From: an uncultured Collinsella sp.
GTDB lineage: Bacteria > Actinomycetota > Coriobacteriia > Coriobacteriales > Coriobacteriaceae
Assembly: GCA_937981515.1 (NCBI GenBank)
Contig: CALJNY010000209.1
Location: 1 to 13,070, forward strand
DNA: 13,070 bases
Direction of reading: 5' to 3'
Shown: positions 1 through 8,300 of the stretch, piece after piece
Layout of the letters: each line of letters opens with the position of its first letter
How positions within the stretch are numbered: position 1 is the stretch's first letter
Translations under genes and position numbers: made by a program
The notes under the pieces: generated by a model
Told to the model about the DNA's origin: nothing
The model's input: only the letters and a program-made list of their open reading frames with translations
Databases searched by the model: none

Positions 1-1
1 C

Positions 2-2884
2 ACCGGCGTGCATGCCGTGCGTCCCGACATTGCCGGCTGCATGGGCGCCTACGGTGCGGCTCTGCTCGCCCGCGATCGCGCCGGCGCCGACGGCACCTCG
101 ACCATCCTCTCGGCCGAGGACATCGCGCACCTCACCGTGACGCAAAAGCATGTCCGCTGCGGCCGTTGCTCCAACAACTGCCAGCTTACCGTCAACGACT
201 TTGGCGGCGGTAGGCGCTTCATTACCGGCAACCGCTGCGAGAAGGGCGCCGGCCACAAAAAGCAGAAGACTGAGGCCCCCAACCTTTTCAAAAAGAAAAA
301 CGAGCTGCTCTTTAACCGCGAGATCCTGAGTCCCGACGAGGCTCCGCGCGGCACCGTGGGCATCCCGCGCGCACTCAACATGTACGAGAACTACCCCTTC
401 TGGCACGCGTTCTTTACGCGCCTGGGCTTTAGCGTGCAGCTGTCCGACCAGTCGAGCAAAAAGACCTACCAGGCGGGCATCGAGTCCATGCCGTCCGAGA
501 GCGTGTGCTACCCGGCAAAGATGAGCCACGGCCATGTGATGAACCTCATCGACCGCGATGTCGACTTCATCTGGATGCCGTGCGTGCGCTGGGAGCGCAA
601 GGAGGATCCGACGGCTGGCAACTGTTACAACTGCCCCATCGTCATGAGCTACCCCACAGCGCTGGCGCTCAACATCGACGAGATTCGCGAACAGAACATC
701 GAGTTCCTGTATCCGTTTGTGCCCTATCACGACAAGACCGAGCTCAAGCGCCGCTTGTATCAGGTGCTCGCCGTCGACCGTGTGGCCGATGCTGAGGCCG
801 GTCGCGGTCGCGTGCGTGGACCCAAGATCACGCGCTCCGAGGTCGATGCCGCCGTCAACGCTGCCTTTGAGGCCGACGCGCGTTTCCACGAGGACATTCA
901 GACCATGGGCGAGGAGGCTCTTAAGTGGGTCGAGGACCACGGTGGCCACGGCATTGTGCTCGCCGGCCGTCCCTACCATAACGACCCCGAGATCAACCAT
1001 GCCCTGCCCGAGCTTATCTCGAGCTTTGGCTTTGCGGTCTTTACCGAGGATTCGCTTGCGCACCTGGTGAAGCCCGAGCGTCCCATCCGCGTCGTCGACC
1101 AGTGGATGTACCACAGCCGCCTGTACGCCGTCGCCCGTTTTGTGACGATGCGCAACGACCTGGACCTGATTCAGCTCAACTCCTTCGGCTGCGGCTTGGA
1201 CGCCCTGACCACCGACCAGGTGCAGGAGATTCTGGAAGCCAGCGGCAAGATCTATACCGTGCTCAAGATCGACGAGGTATCCAACCTGGGCGCCGCGCGC
1301 ATCCGCATCCGCTCGCTCATGGCAGCGCTCAAGGACCAGGAGGCCGAGCGCCTGGCCGAGGCCACGGCCGCGGGTGAGGCCTACGAGCAGGGCGATGCTG
1401 CGCCGGTGGCGCCCTCCACGGATGCCCCCGCGTTCGCGAGCCGCAAGTACACGTTCGAGGCGCAGCGTGAGAGCGCTTCGACCGCGTGGCCCAAGGTGCC
1501 CTTCACCGAGCAGATGCGCGAGGAAGGCTACACCATCCTGTGCCCGCAAATGGCGCCGATCCACTTTGACCTGGTCAAAGAGGTGTTCCGTGGTGCTGGC
1601 TACAACTTGGAGCTGCTGCCCTCGACTGACCACGATGCCGTCGAGGCTGGCCTGCGCTATGTGAACAATGACATTTGTTACCCGTCGATCCTGGTGACGG
1701 GCCAGATTATGGAGGCCATCGAGAGCGGTCGGTACGACCTGTCCAAGACGGCCGTGGTTATCAGCCAGACCGGCGGCGGCTGCCGTGCCACCAACTACAT
1801 CGCACTCATCCGCAAGGCCCTGCGCGAGAGCGGCCACCCCGAGATTCCGGTGATCTCGCTTTCGGCCGTGGCGCTCGGCGAGGACAACCCCGGCTTTAAG
1901 ATTACGCCGGCGCTGCTCAAGCAAGCAGTCTACGCGGTGCTCTTTGGCGACGTGATGATGCAGATGCTCTATCGTTGCCGCCCGTACGAGGCCACGCCCG
2001 GCGCTGCCAACGCACTCTACGAGGAGTACATGGCGCGCGCCCGCAAGCTGGCGCCCAAGTTCAACCGCCACAACTACACCAAGCTGTGCCGCGAGGCCAT
2101 CCGCGCGTTCGATACTATGCCGCTCGTGGGCGAGGGCACCAAGCCGCGCGTGGGCGTGGTCGGTGAGATCTTGGTCAAGTTCCACCCCACAGCCAACAAC
2201 CACGTGGTCGACGTTATCGAGCGCGAGGGCTGCGAGGCCGTAGTGCCGGGCCTGCTCGACTTCTTCCTGTACTCCATGAGTAACGCCGAGCTGCAGAAGG
2301 ACGAGCTGGGAAGCTCTGCTACCACGCGCGCTGGTATGCAGGCGCTCATCAAGCTCGTGGACTGGATGCGTACACCGGTGGAAGAGATGCTCGAGAAGTC
2401 CCGCCGCTTTGAGGCGCCCGAGCGCATCGGCACCATGGCGGACAAGGCCCGCACGGTGCTTTCGGTGTGCAACAACATGGGCGAGGGCTGGCTGCTCACG
2501 GCCGAGATGCTCGACCTGATCGACCACGGCGCGCCCAACATCATCTGCACGCAGCCCTTCGCGTGCCTGCCCAACCACGTGGTGGGCAAGGCCGTGATCA
2601 AGGAGCTGCGCCGCCAGCACCCCGAGAGCAATATCGTCGCGGTGGACTACGACCCCGGTGCGTCCGAGGTCAACCAGCTCAACCGTATTAAGCTCATGAT
2701 CAGCGTGGCCAAGGAAAACATGCGCGCCGGTAAGGGCTTTAAGCTCGAGAAGGTGGCGCCGCTCGCGATGGACGAGGTCACTGGCCAGATGCGTGCCCAT
2801 GACGGCTGCGTGAGCTGCGGCTCGGTCGATGAGAGCGCCGTGGCGTCGGTCGCTGAGCGCCTGGGACGCGGCATTAAGAAGTAG
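2..2884 (+). CDS. 2-hydroxyacyl-CoA dehydratase activase-like protein (5' partial)
   Basis: The frame is open to the left edge, so the true start lies outside; the GTG at 8 falls inside a conserved motif (PDIAGCMGAYGAAL, typical of the end of a BcrAD/BadFG ATPase-activase domain) and is not a start. Counting residues from that GTG: a Cys-rich segment C51-x2-C54-x3-C58 with C77; a DUF2229-like region about 113-220 with SVCYP (C167) and C192, C206, C209; a GRPYHNDPEIN segment at 320-330 and SFGCG (C395); an acidic, Ala-rich linker about 445-480; a second dehydratase-like half about 505-900 with C512, NDICYP (C557) and TGGGC (C592); and a terminal CVSC. Proteins of this type fuse activase domains to dehydratase-subunit-like domains, bind 4Fe-4S clusters and use ATP to drive low-potential electron transfer to acyl-CoA substrates. 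The substrate cannot be told from this sequence. It is transcribed alone into a strong terminator 29 bases downstream. Confidence 0.88.
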   Translation, partial: TGVHAVRPDIAGCMGAYGAALLARDRAGADGTSTILSAEDIAHLTVTQKHVRCGRCSNNCQLTVNDFGGGRRFITGNRCEKGAGHKKQKTEAPNLFKKKNELLFNREILSPDEAPRGTVGIPRALNMYENYPFWHAFFTRLGFSVQLSDQSSKKTYQAGIESMPSESVCYPAKMSHGHVMNLIDRDVDFIWMPCVRWERKEDPTAGNCYNCPIVMSYPTALALNIDEIREQNIEFLYPFVPYHDKTELKRRLYQVLAVDRVADAEAGRGRVRGPKITRSEVDAAVNAAFEADARFHEDIQTMGEEALKWVEDHGGHGIVLAGRPYHNDPEINHALPELISSFGFAVFTEDSLAHLVKPERPIRVVDQWMYHSRLYAVARFVTMRNDLDLIQLNSFGCGLDALTTDQVQEILEASGKIYTVLKIDEVSNLGAARIRIRSLMAALKDQEAERLAEATAAGEAYEQGDAAPVAPSTDAPAFASRKYTFEAQRESASTAWPKVPFTEQMREEGYTILCPQMAPIHFDLVKEVFRGAGYNLELLPSTDHDAVEAGLRYVNNDICYPSILVTGQIMEAIESGRYDLSKTAVVISQTGGGCRATNYIALIRKALRESGHPEIPVISLSAVALGEDNPGFKITPALLKQAVYAVLFGDVMMQMLYRCRPYEATPGAANALYEEYMARARKLAPKFNRHNYTKLCREAIRAFDTMPLVGEGTKPRVGVVGEILVKFHPTANNHVVDVIEREGCEAVVPGLLDFFLYSMSNAELQKDELGSSATTRAGMQALIKLVDWMRTPVEEMLEKSRRFEAPERIGTMADKARTVLSVCNNMGEGWLLTAEMLDLIDHGAPNIICTQPFACLPNHVVGKAVIKELRRQHPESNIVAVDYDPGASEVNQLNRIKLMISVAKENMRAGKGFKLEKVAPLAMDEVTGQMRAHDGCVSCGSVDESAVASVAERLGRGIKK

Positions 2885-2912
2885 ACGGCCCGCTTTGGGC
2901 TAGATGTGAGGC

Positions 2913-2949
2913 AAACGGGTGGTAGCCGTACCGGCTACCACCCGTTTTT
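2913..2949 (+). terminator. Strong rho-independent terminator after the activase-like gene
   Basis: A perfect inverted repeat pairs 2913-2928 with 2932-2947 around a 3-base loop. The stem core is ACGGGTGGTAGCC against GGCTACCACCCGT. A run of five T follows (2945-2949, partly in the stem), and the A-run at 2913-2915 pairs with it. It ends transcription of the gene stopping at 2884. Confidence 0.93.
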
Positions 2950-2969
2950 GCTGGACATATGTTGCGCAA

Positions 2970-3190
2970 ATGACCTTGCTACAGCCTTCCGTGGGCTTGT
3001 CCGATTTTTGGGCCGGTTCGGGCTTTGAAGACAAGTTATTGCAGGCCCAGGGCGATTTCTCGCTCAATGCAGGCCAGCACGGTGTGATCTATCTGCCAAA
3101 CGACGAGATGATCGCTGCGGACTGCCCATCGCCACCTACGAGATGGAAGCCGAGAAGTACATCTACCGCGTGTACAAGTACGAGCTGTAG
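2970..3190 (+). pseudogene. Frameshifted remnant, possibly YhcH/YjgK/YiaL (DUF386)-like C-terminus
   Basis: From ATG 2970 one frame reads MTLLQPSVG and then runs through GDFSLNAGQHGVIYLPNDE to DEMIAAD near 3122. After that the frame loses protein-like composition, while the next frame reads LPIATYEMEAEKYIYRVYK and ends KYEL-stop at 3190. Restoring one C at about 3122 (GACTG to GACCTG) would join them as IAAD-LPIATYEM, giving 73 codons. The GDF..L.AG....YLP.D pattern followed by a basic beta strand resembles the end of the YhcH/YjgK/YiaL cupin-like family. That family match is from memory of its consensus and is weak; the histidine usual after P-x-D is absent. No good ribosome binding site precedes 2970, and the remnant is too short for the family (about 150 residues), so the 5' end seems lost as well. 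Confidence 0.4.
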
Positions 3191-3292
3191 CGCTGCGCTT
3201 AGGTTTGACCAATGGAGTATGAAAACACGCCGTTCGCCGATGCCCCCTCCGCGAGTGGCAGCCATATGGTTTGATGTTAGAAACATATAGTT

Positions 3293-3312
3293 GTCGCCAG
3301 CCTGCTGGCGAC
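3293..3312. other. Perfect 9-bp hairpin in the intergenic region
   Basis: GTCGCCAGC (3293-3301) and GCTGGCGAC (3304-3312) form a perfect inverted repeat with almost no loop. The sequence after it is GTTCCCCC with no T-run, so it is a poor terminator. It lies 16 bases before the GGAGG that precedes the short ORF at 3341, so a role in that leader is possible but unproven. Confidence 0.45.
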
Positions 3313-3340
3313 GTTCCCCCTGATATCGGAGGTTCCAGGT

Positions 3341-3379
3341 ATGTTTCATGCTCCGTTAAACAACTATCGGTTGGGCTAA
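3341..3379 (+). CDS. 12-codon upstream ORF (leader peptide candidate)
   Basis: ATG 3341 opens a 12-residue frame, MFHAPLNNYRLG, ending TAA at 3377-3379. A strong ribosome binding site, GGAGG at 3328-3332, sits 8 bases before the ATG. The stop is one base before the ATG of the membrane protein at 3381, which has no comparable site of its own. This layout fits translational coupling of the two. The alternative is that 3341 is the real start of the downstream gene and one base was lost or gained near 3377; the two frames differ by one position. I cannot decide between these from one sequence. Confidence 0.45.
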   Translation: MFHAPLNNYRLG

Positions 3380-3380
3380 C

Positions 3381-3830
3381 ATGGGTCGCCGTGCTATTTC
3401 GATAACCCTTGCAGTGGTCTGCCTGGCTGTGCTCCTGGGCGCTACAGGGCTGTTTGCTATAAGCCGAGAAACGTCCTATATGCAGGAATGCGCTTCCGAA
3501 GGGTTTGCCATTGATGGTTACTATCGGGATGACAGAACGAGTCGGGAAACCCTGGCCTTTCTTGAGGAGGATGGCTGTCGATGGCAACTGGTCAACAAAG
3601 ACGGAAGCAGCGTTGACGGGCAGTTTAAGCGTACGGATGACCCCAACATCCTGATATTAAAGAAGGAAAACGGCGAAAAATTCGGCACGGTTCACGTTGC
3701 GTATATATCGCGCCGACGCAATCAGGGGCAGATTTACCTAATTAGAGATACTAAGGTGACCCGATTTTATCTTGTGAGCACCGATCCGGCGTTTACGGTG
3801 GAGTCTGGCGATGTCGATGCGGACGTCTGA
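3381..3830 (+). CDS. Small membrane-anchored protein of unknown function
   Basis: I do not recognise this 149-residue protein. A basic N-terminus (MGRR) is followed by one hydrophobic segment at about residues 5-27, then a polar, beta-rich domain of about 115 residues that would lie outside the membrane. There is no lipobox cysteine at the end of the hydrophobic segment, so it is either a signal anchor or a cleaved signal peptide. Cysteines C37 and C66 fall in the exported part and could pair. Segments such as DGYYRDD, WQLVNKDGS, GQFKRTDD and GQIYLIRDTK alternate polar and aromatic residues, as in small extracytoplasmic beta-barrel domains, but no family can be named. Two 60-base samples of the gene (3541-3600 and 3661-3720) are 55% and 52% GC, below the 63% of a sample from the first coiled-coil part of the 5393 gene. 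Translation may depend on the 12-codon ORF just upstream. The gene ends before the terminator at 3851. Confidence 0.7.
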   Translation: MGRRAISITLAVVCLAVLLGATGLFAISRETSYMQECASEGFAIDGYYRDDRTSRETLAFLEEDGCRWQLVNKDGSSVDGQFKRTDDPNILILKKENGEKFGTVHVAYISRRRNQGQIYLIRDTKVTRFYLVSTDPAFTVESGDVDADV

Positions 3831-3850
3831 TTCACGGCAATAAAACAGCG

Positions 3851-3885
3851 AGCGGGGCTCGGGTGTGAACTACGTCCCGCTTTTT
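3851..3885. terminator. Terminator between two convergent genes
   Basis: AGCGGGGC (3851-3858) pairs with GTCCCGCT (3874-3881), 8 bp including one G-U, with a 15-base loop. On the plus strand it runs into TTTTT (3881-3885). On the minus strand the same stem is followed after a few bases by GTTTTATT, so it may also stop transcription of the DUF389 gene. Confidence 0.7.
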
Positions 3886-3957
3886 GCTTGTGCCTGCGTC
3901 GCGTCTGAGCCTCGTCGCGACTTGCGCCTGTGCGCGGGAGCCATCCCATGCTCCGCA

Positions 3958-5085
3958 TTACTCCACATCAAACTCCACGCGATCGAGTTCGGGCACGTTG
4001 AGGTCAATGAGCTTGCGGGCGACGTGACGGTCGTGTGCCCCAAGCGCCTCGCTTGTCGTCACATGGGCGACAATCTCGCGCTCGACGATGCCCTCCTCGT
4101 CGCCTTCGGTGGCCGAGGTTTCGACGGCGACGGTGTAATCCTTAAAGCCTGGCAGTACCGCGGCAAGCTCGCGCGTGGTTTCGGTGACGCCGTAGCCGTC
4201 CTGCACGCCGGCCTGCGCCGAGCCAATAGACCCCGCGGTCATAACGATGCAGGGGATGGCAAAGATGGCCGTTCCCACGATGATGCGGCGGCGCACTTTG
4301 CGTGACAGCTCGTTGACCTCGGCATTTTCCTCGGCGGTCACAATGCCGTCGCCGTTGAGGTCACGCTTGAGCGGCACGCGCAAAAGAAGCAATACGGCTT
4401 CGGCGGCCAGCGCGATAAAGACGACGTTGATGCCAAACTCGTAGAGGGCCGAGAGGAACAGTGACCCGCTTGCAATGGCGATGCCATAGCCCGCCGCGCA
4501 CAGGGGCGGCATGAGCGCGGTCGCCACGGCCACGCCGGCGATGAGCGTGGCGGGTTCCTGGTCGCGCGAGTTGCCCAGCCCGCCTGCAAAGCCGCCCGCG
4601 AGCGCGACGGCAAGGTCCCATATGGTGGGTGTCGAGTTGTCGATGATGGCGGCCGTGGTGGTGCCAAGGGGCGAGAGCTTAAAATACAGCGTGGACGTGA
4701 CCAGGCAAAAGACCATCTGCAGTGCGAGGCTGGCAATGGCCTCGACGGTGATCTCGCGGTCGAGCGTGGCAATGCCGTATGCCATGGCAAGAACCGAGCC
4801 CATGAGCGGGCAGATGAGCATGGCGCCCACGATGGCGATATCGAGGCCGATGCTTGCGATGAGCATGGCGATGATGAGGATGCATAGGTGAGAGCCGGTC
4901 AGGCGTGCCCCGTTTACAAAACGCTTGCGGATCACGTGATAGGGCGCGCGACCCTCGCGAATGTTGAATGCGCGCTTGAGGAAGCGGGTGATGTTTTCCA
5001 TGGCTTCGCTATGAGCGGGGCGGATGCCGTGACGCCGATGATGACGCTCGCGCAGTCGCTTGATCTGTTGTTTGTCGAGCTCCAT
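3958..5085 (-). CDS. DUF389 family multi-pass membrane protein
   Basis: The protein is 375 residues from ATG 5085, chosen because GAGGTGG lies just upstream; the open frame reaches back to 5232 but those 49 codons are not protein-like. A charged cytoplasmic N-terminus of about 60 residues is followed by RLTGSHLCILIIAMLIAS, the family block IVGAMLICPLMGSVLAMAYG (about 85-104), and hydrophobic segments near 113-135, 155-171, 180-203, 214-236 and 264-282. The conserved ALMPPLCAAGYG motif is at about 190-201. A C-terminal soluble domain of about 90 residues ends the protein. DUF389 (TIGR00341-type) proteins are integral membrane proteins of unproven function, so none is assigned. Unusually, residues 242-253 (DLNGDGIVTAEE) match the EF-hand loop consensus, in a polar loop between the last two membrane segments. 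The gene converges with the small protein at 3381 and is divergent from the surface protein at 5393. Confidence 0.88.
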   Translation of the reverse strand: MELDKQQIKRLRERHHRRHGIRPAHSEAMENITRFLKRAFNIREGRAPYHVIRKRFVNGARLTGSHLCILIIAMLIASIGLDIAIVGAMLICPLMGSVLAMAYGIATLDREITVEAIASLALQMVFCLVTSTLYFKLSPLGTTTAAIIDNSTPTIWDLAVALAGGFAGGLGNSRDQEPATLIAGVAVATALMPPLCAAGYGIAIASGSLFLSALYEFGINVVFIALAAEAVLLLLRVPLKRDLNGDGIVTAEENAEVNELSRKVRRRIIVGTAIFAIPCIVMTAGSIGSAQAGVQDGYGVTETTRELAAVLPGFKDYTVAVETSATEGDEEGIVEREIVAHVTTSEALGAHDRHVARKLIDLNVPELDRVEFDVE

Positions 5086-5392
5086 GTCCACCTCGTTCCA
5101 GCGCGGTCCGCGCAACGCGCCCGTTGTCTTAACTCTACACCGTGGCGGGCGGGGTGTCTGTTGGATGCGGAATCCGATAGGGCGGATGACGCGGGAGCAA
5201 ATGCAAATCACAGGCTCAATTCGATCCCGCAAGAATATGATGCACCAGCTCCTACATATGTGACGAAATTGTGAAGCACGAGAGCACGAATTTCAAAAAA
5301 TCCGCTGGTGACCAATGTTGCGCAACAGAATTCAAAAATCAGCTCCTACATTTTGAGGCGTATGGATACATCCGTGTCAAAGGGAGAAAGCC
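5086..5392. promoter_or_regulatory. Divergent intergenic region rich in short repeats
   Basis: This 307-base region separates the DUF389 gene (leftward) from the surface protein (rightward). The half nearest 5393 is AT-rich and repeat-rich. CAGCTCCTACAT occurs at 5246-5257 and again at 5340-5351. GAATTTCAAAAAATC (5288-5302) has a near copy at 5328-5340. TGTTGCGCAACA (5316-5327) is a perfect 12-base palindrome. GAAATT-GTG (5265-5273) and CAC-g-AATTTC (5285-5294) form an imperfect inverted repeat. These look like regulator sites, but I cannot identify a convincing -35/-10 pair for either gene. The surface protein has a GGGAG ribosome binding site at 5382-5386. Confidence 0.4.
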
Positions 5393-8300
5393 ATGGCAAA
5401 CTATATCCCACAGCACTTTGAGCCTCGGGCCAAGGCCGTCAACGTCAAGGGCGTTGCCAACCGCGCCGTCGCAACCGTTTTGACGGCGGGCCTCATCGCT
5501 CAGCCGCTCATGTCGCCACTGGCGGCAATCGCCGCACCGACGGCAGATAACGGTGACGCCACGAAGGGCGACAGCGCTATCGAGAACACCGTTGCCACCG
5601 GTAACCAGGCGGTCGTAAAGACGGCTGCCCAGTTGGCCGAGGAGTCGGCAAAGCAGCTCAAGGACGCTCAGACCGCCTACGATGCCGCCCAGAAGAAAGC
5701 CGACGCGGCGGGCCAGTCTCAAAAGCAGGCGCAGCAGCAAAAGAATCAGGCCTCGCAGGCCGTGACCGATAACGCCGCCGAGCAGAACGAGGCCGAGGCA
5801 GCCGCGCTTCAGGAGAAGATCGACGAGCTTAAGGCGGCTGTTGACAAGGCCGAGCAGCAGCAGAAGAAGCTGGGCGACCTGAACGATCAGCTCGATCAGG
5901 CCAACAAGAGTGTCGAGGATAAGACCCAGGCGCTCAAGGACGCCAAGGCAAAGCAGGATGAGGCCAAGAAGGCCCTCGACGATGCGCAGGCCAAGCTCGA
6001 GGCCATGGGTATGGACGAGTACGAGGCCGCCAAGAAGGCCGTCGAGGACGCGCAGGCCAAGCTCAATGCGGCGAATGCCGATGTGAAGACGGCCGAGGGT
6101 GAGCTCGATGCCGCTAAGACCGCCGCCGACAATGCTGAGCAGGCAAAGAGTGATGCCGAGTCTGCTCTGACGACTGCCCAGGCCAAGAAGCAGGAGACCG
6201 CCAATGCCCTTGCCGCTGCGACCACCGCGTGCGGCAACGCCCAGGATAAGCTGAACGACGCCCAGAAAGCGCTCGATGCCGCCATCTCGGGCACGGGCAT
6301 CGATCTAAAAGCGCTTGAGGCCGCCAAGAACGCTGCTGCCGGTGAGTTCAAGGACGCGCAGACCGAGCTTGATGCCGCGAAGGCTGCCGACGCCACCGCA
6401 CAAACGAACCTCCAGGCCGCACAGACTGATGCCAGCGCCGCGCAGGAAAAGGTCAACGCCGCCAACGCTGCCGTTTCGTCAGCGCAGACTGCATACGACG
6501 AAGCCAACGGCAAACTTGGTGATTTGACCAGCAAATACAACACCGCCAAGGCTGCTTACGAGCAAGCTCAGCAGACCGAGGCCGACAAGAAGACAGAGTA
6601 CGACCGTCTGGCAGAGGTCGCAAAGCAGAAGAAAAGCGCTCTTGAGAATGCTACCAGCGACTACAACAAAGCGAATGATGAATACAACACGGCCAGCGCA
6701 AACGTCAAAGCTCTTGAGCAGCAGATTTCTGAGCTAAAAGCAAACATGACGGTGGATACGGATGCTGTCAAGGCTGGCCTGCTTGGCTTTATGAATCACA
6801 TCGCAAGTAGTATGTCGTTTACTGCTGCTCAGCGTGCCAACGCGAGCGATGCGGCGAAGTTACTTGATGGGTCTGCTAGCAAGGCGGCATGGTATGACGA
6901 CTATGTCAACTTGGATGCATCTGACGCTGACAATGCTATTTCGCTCGTGAATCTGCAGAATACCTTGACCTACATGAATGCGGTCAATGGAATTCGTCGC
7001 GCAAATGGCTTGAGTGACATGAAGGTCAGCATTGTCTCTATGGCGCAGTCGGCGCTCGATGTTTGCTATTCGTCGAATGTTTGGGACCACGCAGGGAACA
7101 GCGGCGAGGGCTTTTATATGTCCTATAACGAAAACCTTGCCGGACGTGCTGGCGCCTACAAGGGGTCAGATAATCCTAAAGATTGGGAAACATCCTTCGA
7201 TAACGGCGACAAATACGGCGATGATTGGCCGTTTATCGGTTGGTATACTGCGGAAAAGCGCGACTATGACAGGGGTGACTATAGCAACACCGGTCACTAT
7301 GAGAACTTTATTGATTCAGGTGCTAATTCCTTTGGGTTCGCCGTCGGCTACGGTAAGGATGGCAACCGCTCAACGCCCGAGGATGACGGTGCACCCAGTC
7401 CTGTTTCAATTTATCAGGGAAACTGGGCCGAAGGCGATTTTACGGTTGACGAGTTCAAGAACCTGGTAAACACGTACGTAGACTCCGTTTATCATGCCGG
7501 TGGTACCGCCGCGCAGAAGGCGCAGCTGGCGCAGCTGCAAGATCAACTTGCGGCAGCACGGAAGGCGCGCGATGTGAAAAACGATGCGCTTGGCTCTGCG
7601 GAGTCATCCCTCGCTGCTGCCAAGAGTGCAGCGAATGAAGCGAACGGTAACGTTGCTGCTGCCAAGAGCGACTATGAAGCTGCGCAAGAGGCCACCGCTA
7701 TCGCGAAGGCGGCATATGGCGCTGCCGATGTCAATTTGAAGAATGTTGACATCGAAACTCCTAGGGCAAATCTCAACGCCGCCAAGGACGAGGCGACCGT
7801 CGCGCAGGCCGCGCTTGACGACGCTAACTTCAAGCTGACCGAATGCCAGACGAACGCCTCCAAGGCTTCCGCCCGCAAGGCGAAGGCACAGGGCGATTAC
7901 GATACCGCCAAGACAAAGTCCGATAAGGCCAACGAGGCGTATGGCAATGCCACGGCTTCGGTCAAGGACCTTGCCGCCAAGCGCGATGCCGCCCAGGCGG
8001 ACCTTGCGAATAAGCAGGGCTCGCTTGACGAGGCAAAGAAGGCCGACGATGCCGCCCAGGCTGGTGTAGACAAGGCCCAGGCCGCAGATGTCCAGGCCGC
8101 GATTGCTCTTTCGGACGCCAAGCAGGCGGTTGCCGCCAAGGCGCAGACTGTGTCCGACGCGCAGGCCAAGGCCAAGGCTGCCGAGGGCGAACTGGCCGGC
8201 GCAAACAAGGCCTTCGAGCGCTTCGCTGGAGCCCAGAAGGCGGTCGACGACGCCAAGGCCGCCTATGACGCCGCCGTCGCCGGTGTCGCCGATGCCCAGA

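Noticed and set aside
3212..3274. 20-codon ORF (MEYENTPFADAPS...) between the remnant and the leader ORF
   Set aside because: Its composition is plausible for coding, but there is no ribosome binding site and it is too short to support alone; it may be part of the same decayed region.
3036..3587. Minus-strand open frame of 183 codons over the gene-poor region
   Set aside because: Its composition is not protein-like (rich in Arg, Thr, Ser, His), it has no clear ribosome binding site, and it overlaps the better-supported gene at 3381.
5086..5232. N-terminal extension of the DUF389 protein to an upstream start
   Set aside because: The 49 extra codons do not look like a protein, and GAGGTGG is placed correctly for ATG 5085.
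5271..5483. 70-codon plus-strand frame starting at GTG 5271
   Set aside because: It overlaps the well-supported start and signal peptide of the surface protein in another frame and has no ribosome binding site.
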